The notes: generated by a model not told the origin, from the letters alone. 19,450 bases of DNA from Deltaproteobacteria bacterium (GCA_016874895.1 VGSX01000035.1:1-19450); one strand, 5' to 3'. Counted from the stretch's first letter, positions 1-7,923 are shown. Program-made: numbers and translations.

Positions 1-2031
1 TTGGGCGTTTTGAAAGATGTTGTAAAAAACCAGCTTAATCTGTCGTTCGTCACAGTAGACCGGGGACATTTCGGCCAGTTCCCTGACCACCCGGATATTA
101 TGTTTGTCGAGCTCCCGTTGGATTAAGGTCAGGGAGTCCGCCACCAGGGCGTTGATGTCATGCTCCTGGAAATGTCCCAGGGTTTCGCCGGTGTAATCGA
201 ACATCTGCCGCAGAATCGTCTCCAGGCGGCCCACTTCATAGATGATGACATCCACGTATTGCCTCAGGGGGTCGTCGGGAGCCACCACTTTGTCGATGCG
301 CCGGGCGAAGCCGCCGATGGAGACCAGGGGATTGCGGATTTCATGGGCCAAGCCCTCGGCCATACTGCTCATGGCCGCCAGGCGATCGGATTCCAGCATC
401 CGTTCCCGTATAAGGGTGAGTTCATGGCTGCTGGCTTCAATGGTGGCCACCAGCCGGGAGTTCTCAATGGCCAGGGCCGCCTGATTGGCGAACATGGTGA
501 GGAAGTGGAGGTCTTCATCTTTGAAAGGGCGCTGGGAGAGATGATTGTCCACCACAATAACCCCGGTGACCTCATCCTTGGCCAAAAGCGGGACGGATAA
601 AAATTCTTTCCCGGTCAGGATATTCCGGATGGCTTGATTGACTTGCGGATGCCGGTCAGCGCGGACGATATGAAAAGGTTTCCGAAATAACACCGTCCGG
701 GCAATAATCCCCTGGTCGTCTTTTAAAGGCACGCGTATGGGTTCGTTGCCGATGGTGGCGGAAGCAGGAGCATTACCGTGGTGGTCCATAATGAGGGCAT
801 GCTGCAACGGTACGCCGGGAGGAGGATTAACCTGACAGGCATGTCTTACTTCCGTAAGGGTCTCACCCGACTTGTCTATGAGAAAAACCATGGCCCGATC
901 ATAGGCCATGGCGTTGGTCAGGGTTAAAGCCCGGACCAGGATAGTGAGAATCGCATCCAGATCGATGGTGGTCATCAGGACCGAGGAGATATCGTGCAGC
1001 ACGGTAAGGACATTGACCATGCGTTCGTTTCTGGCCGCCAGCGACTCAATCTGTTGAAAAGCCAGGGCATTTTCGATGCTGCCGGTGGCCATGCCCGCCA
1101 AGGTTTGCAGCAGTTGAATATTTTCGGAATCGAACTGCTGGAATCTGTAGTTGGGGGTCATCTTGTCGTAGAGGCAGAGCATGCCCTTGAGATGACCTTT
1201 TAAGTTCAGGGGGATGCCGGCGTAATAGTGCTTCTGGCCCTCGGCATCCCTAATCTCCGCCGTGACGGAGGTCAATTCCCCGCTGGCAGTGGGCGCCTGG
1301 CCGGCAATATCGTCCATTCCGGGAAAACCCTTGGGAATTATGCCATATTCCGAGCTGACCTGGACCTGTTGGGAAACCTCGTCGATAATGCGCAGGATGG
1401 CTCCCCGGGCGTTCATCACCTTGGCGCTGATGCTCACCACCCGCTCCAGGAGGGCCTGCAGTTCCATGGTGGAGACCACGGATTTGGCGACATCAAAGAG
1501 CACCGCCAATTCGGCGATACGTTTTTTGGCTTCTTCATGCAGCAGGGCCTGGCGGATGTTCCCGGCCAACATCCGGCAGGCGATCAGGATGGTCTCCTGT
1601 TGATACTCACTATAAGTGCGAGGGTCCTTATCGATGAGCAGCAGGACGCCGTAAAGAAAATTATCATCGGCCACGGGAAAGCCGGCCAGGGTTTGATAAT
1701 CCGGGAAGATCTTGTCCAGGACCTCGTTCCGGGTCCTTACTCCCGTTTCCTGGGCAGATACTACCAGGGGACTCCGTTTCTGGGCGGTTTCCCCCACGAT
1801 GCCCTGCCCCAGGGAAAATTCCAGGCGGGGCCGCTCCGCCCCGAGACTGTTGCTGCCGGCGCTCAGGGAAAGGGTTCCCCGGGTCTTGTCCAGGCTGAAG
1901 AACAGGGTCAGGTCAACTTTGAGATTGCGGGATAAAAGATAAACAAAGCTGTCCACCCGTTCGTGATAGGCCACGGCGGAGGTGAATAAATTAATTAATT
2001 GGGTAAGAAACGATAAACGATTGAGGGTCAT
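1..2031 (-). CDS. Multi-GAF sensor histidine kinase (C-terminus beyond window)
   Basis: This frame is open from an ATG at 2031 down to position 1 (677 codons, no stop), so the gene is cut by the window edge. The start overlaps the stop of glgA as ATGA, which implies translational coupling. Reading the translation gives three GAF-like sensor segments at roughly residues 10-165, 170-325 and 345-525, each with alternating hydrophobic strands and separated by helical linkers. A HisKA dimerisation domain follows, with an H-box of the form AHEIRNPL, placing the phospho-acceptor at His563. The start of an HATPase_c domain is seen near residue 640, with an N-box-like FYNIFQNA at the edge. The G boxes would lie outside. 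No membrane segment is visible, so a soluble cytoplasmic kinase sensing small ligands or redox state is inferred. The ligand and the partner response regulator are unknown. Confidence 0.9.
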   Translation of the reverse strand, partial: MTLNRLSFLTQLINLFTSAVAYHERVDSFVYLLSRNLKVDLTLFFSLDKTRGTLSLSAGSNSLGAERPRLEFSLGQGIVGETAQKRSPLVVSAQETGVRTRNEVLDKIFPDYQTLAGFPVADDNFLYGVLLLIDKDPRTYSEYQQETILIACRMLAGNIRQALLHEEAKKRIAELAVLFDVAKSVVSTMELQALLERVVSISAKVMNARGAILRIIDEVSQQVQVSSEYGIIPKGFPGMDDIAGQAPTASGELTSVTAEIRDAEGQKHYYAGIPLNLKGHLKGMLCLYDKMTPNYRFQQFDSENIQLLQTLAGMATGSIENALAFQQIESLAARNERMVNVLTVLHDISSVLMTTIDLDAILTILVRALTLTNAMAYDRAMVFLIDKSGETLTEVRHACQVNPPPGVPLQHALIMDHHGNAPASATIGNEPIRVPLKDDQGIIARTVLFRKPFHIVRADRHPQVNQAIRNILTGKEFLSVPLLAKDEVTGVIVVDNHLSQRPFKDEDLHFLTMFANQAALAIENSRLVATIEASSHELTLIRERMLESDRLAAMSSMAEGLAHEIRNPLVSIGGFARRIDKVVAPDDPLRQYVDVIIYEVGRLETILRQMFDYTGETLGHFQEHDINALVADSLTLIQRELDKHNIRVVRELAEMSPVYCDERQIKLVFYNIFQNAQ

Positions 2032-3506
2032 GTTGCGACTCTTTTTTGCAGAGCAAGTCTTTTCTGCCGGGCCTTTTCAAAAATTTCTTGGTATTGGGCC
2101 GCGGCCTGGGGCCAGGAAAACTGCTGTGCCATAGCCTGTAAGCGTAACTTTTCCCAGGCGGGAGGATCCCGGAAAACCTTTAGGGCTCTATGAACAGCGG
2201 CCAGCAACTCCTCCGGCTCAAAGGCGCTGAATTGAAAACCCGTGCCCTGGCCGCTGGCAAAATCATATTCTTCGATGGTTTCCGCCAGCCCCCCCACGGC
2301 CCGCACCACCGGGATGGTTCCGTAGCGCAGGCAGTATAGCTGATCCAAACCGCAGGGTTCGTAGCGGGAGGGCATGAGAAAAATGTCGGCGCCGGCGATG
2401 ATTTTATGAGCCAGGGCCTCGGAATAGCCGATCTCCACCGCCACCAGGGCCGGGTAGCGATCCTGCAGATCGGCAAAGGCATACTGATAGCGCTCTTCGC
2501 CGGTGCCCTGGAGGACAAAGCCGATGTTGTCGTCCACCAGTTTGGGAATGATGGCGCGCACCAGATCAATACCTTTGCGCTCGGTGAGGCGGGTGGTCAT
2601 GCCGATGAGAGGCTGCTCCGGGGCAAGCTTCAGCCCGAAATGCTCCATCAGGTCGAGTTTGCAGATTTTTTTGCCTGCCAGGTCTTTGGCGTTATAGGTG
2701 GCGGGGAGATAGGCGTCATGGGCCGGATCCCACTTTTCATAATCAACGCCGTTCACTATGCCGAATAAATCCTCGGCTCGCTCCTGAATGACTCCTTCTA
2801 AACCGAAGCCGAACTCCGGGGTCAGGATTTCCTGGCGGTACTGGCGGCTCACCGTGCTGATGATGTCGGCATAGATCAAGCCACCCTTGGCCAAATTGAT
2901 CTTGCCGAAATATTCCAAGATGTTGGGGGTGAAGAACTCCCACCCCAGGCCGGTGAGGGCCATATCATAATGCCAGAAGACGCCCTGGTAGCCCACGTTG
3001 TGCACGGTAAATACCGTAGCCAGATCCTGGCAATAGGGAGAATCCTTATATAAAGTGCGCAAGTAAACGGGTATCAAGCCGGTCTGCCACTCGTGGCAGT
3101 TGCACACGTCAAACTGCAATTCCAGGGCGTTGAGCAACTCCGGCACGGCCCGGCTGAAAAAGATAAAACGTTCGGCATTGTCCTGGAAATCACCGAACGG
3201 GGTGCCATAGAGCCCCTCCCGGTCATACAAACTGTCCTGGCAGATAAAATAGAACGTCATCCCCGGATCAACCCGGGCCGTATAGATCTCCGCCTTGAGG
3301 TTTTTAAAAGATAAGGGCACCGTGAGGCTTTGGGACATGGCGGTGAGAGTGACGGCGGATTCCTTCACCTGCCGGTAAAAAGGCAATACAATGCTCACCT
3401 GGTGGCCCATCTGGGCCAGGGACTTGGAGAGGCCGAAGATAACCTCGGCCAGGGCGCCGGAACGAGCAAAAGGGTTGGCTTCCGGGGTGGCGATGAGAAT
3501 ACGCAT
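2028..3506 (-). CDS. glgA: Glycogen synthase (GT5, ADP-glucose type)
   Basis: 492 residues, close to the usual ~480 for bacterial GlgA. The enzyme transfers glucose from an NDP-glucose donor to the non-reducing end of an alpha-1,4-glucan in the cytoplasm. GT5 landmarks are in order: an N-terminal Rossmann start with a glycine-rich loop (residues 13-21), VHNVGYQG with His169, NGVD at 252-255, TRLTERKG with Arg306 and Lys311, and the donor-site block EPCGLDQL with Glu383, followed by YGTIPVV and GGLAETI. The N-terminal loop is unusual: the family's KTGGLADV is replaced by RSGALAEV, so the donor-binding lysine is Arg15. The gene starts 3 bp after the galT-like stop, with an AGGAG ribosome site inside the end of that gene, and its stop overlaps the kinase start. 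No glgC or glgB is in the window. Confidence 0.93.
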   Translation of the reverse strand: MRILIATPEANPFARSGALAEVIFGLSKSLAQMGHQVSIVLPFYRQVKESAVTLTAMSQSLTVPLSFKNLKAEIYTARVDPGMTFYFICQDSLYDREGLYGTPFGDFQDNAERFIFFSRAVPELLNALELQFDVCNCHEWQTGLIPVYLRTLYKDSPYCQDLATVFTVHNVGYQGVFWHYDMALTGLGWEFFTPNILEYFGKINLAKGGLIYADIISTVSRQYRQEILTPEFGFGLEGVIQERAEDLFGIVNGVDYEKWDPAHDAYLPATYNAKDLAGKKICKLDLMEHFGLKLAPEQPLIGMTTRLTERKGIDLVRAIIPKLVDDNIGFVLQGTGEERYQYAFADLQDRYPALVAVEIGYSEALAHKIIAGADIFLMPSRYEPCGLDQLYCLRYGTIPVVRAVGGLAETIEEYDFASGQGTGFQFSAFEPEELLAAVHRALKVFRDPPAWEKLRLQAMAQQFSWPQAAAQYQEIFEKARQKRLALQKRVAT

Positions 3507-3509
3507 AAG

Positions 3510-4559
3510 CTAGGGCTCCTGTGGCTGAGGAGTGCTCTTTTCCAAAGGTTGGGGAGTGCCTTCGAGCTGAACTTCCCGGAGGTAGCGGGCGGCGTCCTCC
3601 GGGGGTGTGGGATTGATAAAAAAGCCTGAGCCCCATTCGAATCCGGCCATCAGGGTCAATTTCGGCATGATCTCAAAATGCCAATGATAATGTTCCAGGT
3701 TTGTCTCCCGCACCGGCGCGGTGTGCAGGATGAAATTATAGGGGGCCCGGTTTAAGGCCGTATCCAGGCGTTTCAAAGTTTCGGAAAAAATTTCCGCCAA
3801 TTTAGGGAAAATGGCGTCGGGCAGGTCAACGAAAGATGACCGATGGGTTTTCGGTAATATCCAGATCTCAAAGGGGGAACGGGGGGCGAAGGGGCATAAG
3901 GCCACGAAAAGGTCGTTTTCCAGGACCACCCGCACTTCCTGCTGCAGTTCCTGCCGGATCATGTCGCAGAAGACGCACCTTTCCTTGAGGCGATAGTGGG
4001 CCAGAGAGCCGGATAATTCTTCCAGGACCAGTTCCGGCACGATGGGCAGGCCGATGAGTTGGCTGTGGCTGTGTTCCAGGGAGGCGCCGGCGGCCCGGCC
4101 CTGGTTTTTGAAAATTAAAATATAGCGGAACTTAGGGTCCCGGCTGAGGTCCCGGATGCGATCCCGGTAACCGTAGAGGACATCGGCAAATTGCATGACG
4201 CTGATGGTGGACAGGGTCAATTCGTGTGCCGGGGTTTCAATAATGACTTCATGGGCGCCGATCCCATTCATGAGATCGTACATGCCTTCCCCCCGGCGGT
4301 CAAGTTCCCCTTCATTGACCAGGGCCGGAAACTTATTAGAGACCACCCGCAGTTTCCAGCCCGACGTATTGGGCGCGCTACCGTCGGCACGATAGGCCAT
4401 GATCTCCGGAGGGGTAGTATGTTCGTTACCTGGGCAGAAAGGGCAAAATCCCCCCTTGGTTGTCTCGGCTTCTACGACAAAATCATGTGGCCTCTTGCCG
4501 CGTTCGGTGGAGATGATGACCCAACGTGAAGTGATAGGATCTTTTCTGAGTTCCGGCAT
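3510..4559 (-). CDS. galT: GalT-like nucleotidyltransferase (galactose-1-phosphate uridylyltransferase family)
   Basis: 349 residues, the normal GalT length. The family swaps a sugar-1-phosphate and a nucleotide through a uridylyl- (or adenylyl-) histidine intermediate. Metal-site cysteines are seen at CPFC (39-42), with a further CVFC pair at 195-198. The active-site motif is HSHSQ (163-167) with the probable nucleophile His165, and the C-terminal EHYHWHFE block (289-296) supplies more conserved histidines. I chose ATG 4559 because a strong GAGGAG site lies just upstream and a clear promoter puts the transcript start near 4713. The longer in-frame start at 4730 would lie upstream of the transcript. 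It is first in an operon with glgA and the kinase, so a role in glycogen precursor metabolism is as likely as galactose use. Activity on ADP-glucose is possible but not shown by the sequence. Confidence 0.85.
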   Translation of the reverse strand: MPELRKDPITSRWVIISTERGKRPHDFVVEAETTKGGFCPFCPGNEHTTPPEIMAYRADGSAPNTSGWKLRVVSNKFPALVNEGELDRRGEGMYDLMNGIGAHEVIIETPAHELTLSTISVMQFADVLYGYRDRIRDLSRDPKFRYILIFKNQGRAAGASLEHSHSQLIGLPIVPELVLEELSGSLAHYRLKERCVFCDMIRQELQQEVRVVLENDLFVALCPFAPRSPFEIWILPKTHRSSFVDLPDAIFPKLAEIFSETLKRLDTALNRAPYNFILHTAPVRETNLEHYHWHFEIMPKLTLMAGFEWGSGFFINPTPPEDAARYLREVQLEGTPQPLEKSTPQPQEP

Positions 4560-4719
4560 GAAATAATTCTCCTCAAAGTCTGAGTCCCACTTTAGGGCAG
4601 GGACCCGAGGGCATACCAGCAGGGCCTTCTTCTTCCTGGCCTGTGCTGGGAAATCAGGCACATATCGATGATATGGAAGAAACAGATTTCTCGTAAAGCC
4701 ATCACGGTGAATTTTTCTC

Positions 4720-4747
4720 AGTATAGCCACCGGGGCAAATAATGCAA
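4720..4747 (-). promoter_or_regulatory. Sigma70-type promoter for galT-glgA-kinase operon
   Basis: On the minus strand a -35 of TTGCAT (4742-4747) is followed after 16 bp by a -10 of TATACT (4720-4725). Transcription would begin near 4713, leaving about 150 nt of leader before the galT-like start. The match is seen by eye only. Confidence 0.55.
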
Positions 4748-4754
4748 GTCTTTT

Positions 4755-4766
4755 CCCTATATAGGG
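4755..4766. promoter_or_regulatory. Perfect 12-bp palindrome CCCTATATAGGG upstream of the -35
   Basis: A perfect palindrome sits 7 bp upstream of the -35 box of the galT-glgA promoter and 11 bp from the stop of the DUF2905 gene. It could be an operator for a dimeric regulator. It is AT-rich in the middle and short, so chance is possible. Confidence 0.25.
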
Positions 4767-4777
4767 GGGGTCATTTA

Positions 4778-4990
4778 TCAGCGGCGGAAAAGGGAAAAGA
4801 GGATGGTTAAGATAATGCTGATAACAATGGAGCTGGCCAGGGGAAAGTAGAAAGTGAATTTTTCCCTTTGGATAGTAATGTCTCCGGGGAGTTTTCCCAG
4901 CCAGGGGATTTTGGGGCCGTAGAGCAGCAATAAGCCCAAACCCACCAGGACCAACCCGAAAAACACCAATATTTTACCAAAATCAGTCAT
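4778..4990 (-). CDS. DUF2905 family small membrane protein
   Basis: A 70-residue protein with two hydrophobic helices, about residues 7-24 and 47-67. They are separated by a polar loop containing the typical DUF2905 segment GKLPGDI, which leads into a basic stretch. The family is widespread in bacteria and has no established function. The size and the two-helix hairpin layout are standard. The start is supported by a GGAGG site 8 bp upstream. It lies 35 bp after rmuC in the same direction and is probably co-transcribed with it, but the sequence gives no clue to a shared role. Confidence 0.85.
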   Translation of the reverse strand: MTDFGKILVFFGLVLVGLGLLLLYGPKIPWLGKLPGDITIQREKFTFYFPLASSIVISIILTILFSLFRR

Positions 4991-5025
4991 TTTATGGTTC
5001 CTCCGGCGCGAGGCGGTTTGATTGC

Positions 5026-6477
5026 TCAGGGGTTCGGATCACTGCTCCCTTCCTGGACTGATACCTGGCGGGGGGCGCTTTCCACCTGGGACAAAGCGGG
5101 AAGCTCCGGCCCGGCCACGGCGCCCAATTCCGGGAATTTCCGGGCAGCCACCAGCACCCGGGTTTCCAGGGAGCCCACGGCCCGGTTATAGGAGTCAACC
5201 GCGGTTTTCAGGCCGGCTCCCAACTTTTCCATGGAGACCAGGAAGAGGCGCAAACGGTCGTAGAGCTGTTTTCCTAATCGGCTCACTTCCTGGGCGTTTG
5301 CCGCCAGCTTTTCCTGCCGCCAGCCATAGGCCACGGCCCGGAGCAGGGCGATGAGGGTGGTGGGGGAGGCCGGGATGACCCTTTGGGTTACGCCGGCTTC
5401 GATGAGGCCGGAGTTCTGCTCCAGGGCGGCGCTGAAAAACACCTCTCCCGGCAGGAACATCACCACAAACTCAGGGGTAGGGTGGAACTGTTTCCAGTAC
5501 TCTTTGGAACTCAGTCGGCTCATGTGATCCTGGAGCAGTTTGGCGTGGTTTTTCAAGCTCCGCTGCCGCTGGGCTTCATCCTGGGTCTCCATGGCGCTCA
5601 GGTAGCCCTGCAAAGGGGCCTTGGCGTCCACCACCAGGTTTTTCCCGCCGGGCAATCTGATGATGAGATCAGGCCGCAAGGTCCCGGTATCGGTGGCGGC
5701 CGAGACCTGTTCGACAAAATCCACGTACGGGAGCATATCGGCTATTTCCACCACCCGGCGCAATTGGATTTCGCCCCACCGGCCTTTGGCCGCCGGGGTC
5801 CTCAAAGCATGCACCAACTTGGCGGTTTCGGCCCGCAGATCGGTCTGGCCGGCGCTCAACGATTTTACCTGTTCCAAGAGGCCGGCATAGGCCCGGAGGC
5901 GTTCTTTTTCCAGGTCTTGCAGTTTACCGTCGACCTGGCGGAGAGATTCCTGGATGGGCTGCACCAGGGCGTCAACGGCCTTATGGCGGCCCTCCAGATC
6001 GCTCTGGGCCTGCTGTTGGAATTTTTCCATGACGGTCCCGGCAAGCTGCAGGAAGGACTGATTATTGCTGGACAGGGCTTCCGCGGCCAAGGCCTTGAAG
6101 GCGTCGGTGAGCTTGTGCTGCGCTTCGGTGAGCAAGGCCGATTTTTCCTCGTGCTTCAGCCGCTCTTCCTCCAGGCGCACCTTCAGGGCAGCCTGGCTCT
6201 GGGCCAGGCCCCGGTTTTCGTCTTGCAAGGCCTGCTGTTTTTCCTGGGCCGCGGCTAACTCCAGTTTGATCCCGGTTAGATGCTCCTCCCGGGAGGCCAG
6301 GCGTTCCTGCAAGACGGCCAGCTCCGACTTAAAAGCGGCCGTGATGCTTTCCTGGGCCCGCTTAATTCTGGCCTGTCCCCGCAGCCATCCCGCCAACAAG
6401 CCGAGCCCGATTCCTGCGGCCAGGAGCAGGATCGGCCGGAAATAGGATAGATTCAAATATGATATGAGATCTGTCAT
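5026..6477 (-). CDS. rmuC: RmuC family DNA recombination protein
   Basis: 483 residues, typical for RmuC. An N-terminal membrane helix (about 13-33) is followed by a long coiled coil (about 35-145, rich in E, Q, L and A). After it comes the RmuC nuclease-like core with KGRWGEIQLRRVVE, DLIIRLPGGKNLVVDAKAPL and EFVVMFLPGE, the last of these followed by the conserved segment running from VIPASPTTL to YGWRQE. The lysine-bearing VDAKAPL motif matches the PD-(D/E)XK-like fold proposed for the family. In E. coli loss of RmuC raises recombination at inverted repeats; its biochemical activity is not settled. The ribosome site is weak. The predicted promoter lies about 190 bp upstream, so the mRNA would carry a palindromic repeat in its leader. 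Confidence 0.93.
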   Translation of the reverse strand: MTDLISYLNLSYFRPILLLAAGIGLGLLAGWLRGQARIKRAQESITAAFKSELAVLQERLASREEHLTGIKLELAAAQEKQQALQDENRGLAQSQAALKVRLEEERLKHEEKSALLTEAQHKLTDAFKALAAEALSSNNQSFLQLAGTVMEKFQQQAQSDLEGRHKAVDALVQPIQESLRQVDGKLQDLEKERLRAYAGLLEQVKSLSAGQTDLRAETAKLVHALRTPAAKGRWGEIQLRRVVEIADMLPYVDFVEQVSAATDTGTLRPDLIIRLPGGKNLVVDAKAPLQGYLSAMETQDEAQRQRSLKNHAKLLQDHMSRLSSKEYWKQFHPTPEFVVMFLPGEVFFSAALEQNSGLIEAGVTQRVIPASPTTLIALLRAVAYGWRQEKLAANAQEVSRLGKQLYDRLRLFLVSMEKLGAGLKTAVDSYNRAVGSLETRVLVAARKFPELGAVAGPELPALSQVESAPRQVSVQEGSSDPNP

Positions 6478-6497
6478 GGTTTCGAAGTTTACCGGGG

Positions 6498-6590
6498 AAA
6501 TCCCCCTGAATCCCCCTTTAAGAAAGGGGGACTTATAAGGAGTTCCCCTTGTTTCCCCCTTTTTCTAAAGGGGGCTTTGGGGGGATTTTA
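6498..6590. repeat. Nested palindromic repeat, copy A (MITE-like)
   Basis: About 92 bp formed of two sub-palindromes, CCCCCTTTAAGAAAGGGGG at about 6511-6530 and a CCCCC/GGGGG stem at about 6556-6574. They are arranged so that the whole unit is itself an imperfect inverted repeat with ends AAATCCCCC and GGGGGGATTTT. No coding capacity is seen. The layout resembles small non-autonomous repeats common between genes in many bacterial genomes. It begins about 20 bp upstream of the rmuC start. Confidence 0.75.
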
Positions 6591-6669
6591 ATCATCGGGG
6601 GCGGCCGCAGTCGGCCATGAATGTTTCTATTGTTATGGGTTTCCCTCCGGCTGTTCTTACTTCTAGTGT

Positions 6670-6697
6670 ACCATAGCAGAATGGGGTTATTTGTCAA
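6670..6697 (-). promoter_or_regulatory. Sigma70-type promoter for rmuC
   Basis: Minus-strand TTGACA (6692-6697, a perfect -35) with a 16-bp spacer and TATGGT (6670-6675). Transcription would start near 6663 and cross repeat copy A before reaching the rmuC start at 6477. Confidence 0.5.
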
Positions 6698-6762
6698 CGG
6701 CGGGGTTTTTTCCACTGAGCCACCCAGGAGCCCTGGACTGCCCCTCTGGAGCTACTTTCTTG

Positions 6763-6791
6763 TTGCACTTTGGGCCAACCCGCTATATAGT
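6763..6791 (+). promoter_or_regulatory. Sigma70-type promoter for fabH
   Basis: TTGCAC (6763-6768), a 17-bp spacer and TATAGT (6786-6791). Transcription would begin near 6798, giving a leader of about 23 nt before the GTG start at 6821, just long enough for the AAGGAAAGG ribosome site. Confidence 0.5.
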
Positions 6792-6820
6792 GTGGCCATT
6801 TAAGGAAAGGGTGATAACCA

Positions 6821-7807
6821 GTGAGCAGTCTTCCCATCGGCATCATAGGCACCGGGGCCTATCTGCCCGAAACGGTGCTGACCAACCAATACCTGGAAAA
6901 ATTGGTGGACACCTCGGATCAGTGGATCAGAGAGCGCACCGGCATCAGGGAGCGCCGGGTCGCCTCCCCCGAGGAGGATGTGGCCACCATGGGTGAAGCG
7001 GCCGCCCGGCAGGCCCTGGAGAATTCGGGCATTGCCTGGGAGGACTTGGATTATCTTATTGCGGCCAGCAACACCTTTAATTACATGTATCCCGCCACTG
7101 CCATCCGCATCCAACACGGCCTGGGGTTGGACGACAAACTGGCCGCCTTCGACCTCCAGGCGGGCTGCTCCGGTTTTAATTATGCCCTGTATGTGGCTGA
7201 AAATATGATTAAAAACAAAGGAGGCTACGCCCTGGTGATCGGCACCGACGCCAACACCCGGATGTTGGATTTTACCGACCGGGGGACGTGCATCCTTTTT
7301 GGGGACGGTGCCGGGGCCGTGGTCATCGGTCCCACCGACCGCAGCCGCCTGGTGGCGTCCTTTGTGGCCTCGTCCTACAACGGCAAGCTTTATTTAAAGA
7401 ACGAGTTTACGGAATTAAACAGCCCCTTCCTGCCCAAGCCGGCCTTGACCGGCAATTTCATGTACATGGACGGCCCGGAAATTTTTAAATTTGCCGTCCG
7501 GGCGGTGCAGGAAAGTCTCCGGCGTATCCTGGCCCAGGCCGGGATGAGCCGGGAGGAGATCGATTTTCTCATTATTCACCAAGCAAATTATCGCATCCTG
7601 GAGACCGGGGCCAGGTTCGCCAAAATGCCCATGGAAAAAGTCTACGTCAATGTGGACCGCTATGGCAATACCTCGGCGGCCTCCATTCCCATCGCCCTGC
7701 ACGAGGCTCTCATAGAGGGAAAGATTCAGAAAAATCATAAAGTTGTCTTAATCAGCTTCGGGGCGGGGGTGACGTGGGCGGCCACGGTGCTGGAATGGCT
7801 GAGCTGA
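6821..7807 (+). CDS. fabH: 3-oxoacyl-ACP synthase III
   Basis: 328 residues, normal for FabH, the enzyme that condenses acetyl-CoA with malonyl-ACP to begin type II fatty acid synthesis in the cytoplasm. The thiolase-fold catalytic triad is complete: Cys116 in QAGCSG, His253 in IIHQAN and Asn283 in RYGNTSAAS. The GDGAGAVV loop (161-168) and the N-terminal GTGAYLPE strand are also present. Start codon is GTG at 6821 with an AAGGAAAGG site upstream. It stands alone, with its own promoter and no fabD, fabG, acpP or plsX beside it. It could be a second FabH or one serving a special primer. Sequence alone does not separate these, but the intact triad argues for condensing activity. Confidence 0.93.
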   Translation: MSSLPIGIIGTGAYLPETVLTNQYLEKLVDTSDQWIRERTGIRERRVASPEEDVATMGEAAARQALENSGIAWEDLDYLIAASNTFNYMYPATAIRIQHGLGLDDKLAAFDLQAGCSGFNYALYVAENMIKNKGGYALVIGTDANTRMLDFTDRGTCILFGDGAGAVVIGPTDRSRLVASFVASSYNGKLYLKNEFTELNSPFLPKPALTGNFMYMDGPEIFKFAVRAVQESLRRILAQAGMSREEIDFLIIHQANYRILETGARFAKMPMEKVYVNVDRYGNTSAASIPIALHEALIEGKIQKNHKVVLISFGAGVTWAATVLEWLS

Positions 7808-7824
7808 GGGAGTTTTCGGTTTCT

Positions 7825-7849
7825 GGTTCCCAAGTTGCACTTGGGAACC
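7825..7849 (+). repeat. REP-like hairpin, copy 1 (3' of fabH)
   Basis: A perfect 10-bp stem with left arm GGTTCCCAAG, loop TTGCA and the complementary right arm, 17 nt after the fabH stop. There is no T-run after it on the plus strand, so it is not a standard terminator. It matches a second hairpin at 12234-12256 in all but four positions. It resembles extragenic palindromes of the GTTCCCA type that I recall from many genomes. Confidence 0.65.
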
Positions 7850-7867
7850 CCATATCCCGCAAATCAT

Positions 7868-7904
7868 AAAAAGCCGCCGGACGGGTAATTAACCCGTCCG
7901 GCGG
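7868..7904 (-). terminator. Intrinsic terminator for the SH3 lipoprotein gene
   Basis: A 13-bp perfect GC-rich stem (7874-7886 with 7892-7904, loop of 5) followed on the minus strand by TTTTT. It lies 20 bp past the lipoprotein stop at 7924. Because fabH converges on it, it may also slow transcription from that side, though there is no T-run in the plus direction. Confidence 0.8.
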
Positions 7905-7923
7905 TGAGTGTGTCAAGGAACAA

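Larger units (their letters stand above)
6478..6820. other. Divergent intergenic region rmuC / fabH
   Basis: This 343-bp gap holds a nested palindromic repeat next to rmuC, a leftward promoter for rmuC at 6670-6697 and a rightward promoter for fabH at 6763-6791. I see no credible gene in it; the short open frame across the repeat has low-complexity Pro/Lys content. Confidence 0.6.

Noticed and set aside
160..1935. Several plus-strand frames in the first 2 kb
   Set aside because: They lie opposite a continuous minus-strand reading frame with GAF-like segments and a clear histidine-kinase H-box.
4560..4730. Longer N-terminus for the GalT-like protein
   Set aside because: The extra 57 residues do not look like GalT, the strong ribosome site precedes 4559, and the predicted transcript starts downstream of 4730.
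5383..6258. 291-codon open frame antisense to rmuC
   Set aside because: No recognisable domain; the opposite strand encodes a complete RmuC.
6498..6590. CRISPR-like array
   Set aside because: There is only one palindromic unit, without regularly spaced direct repeats or spacers, and no cas genes nearby.
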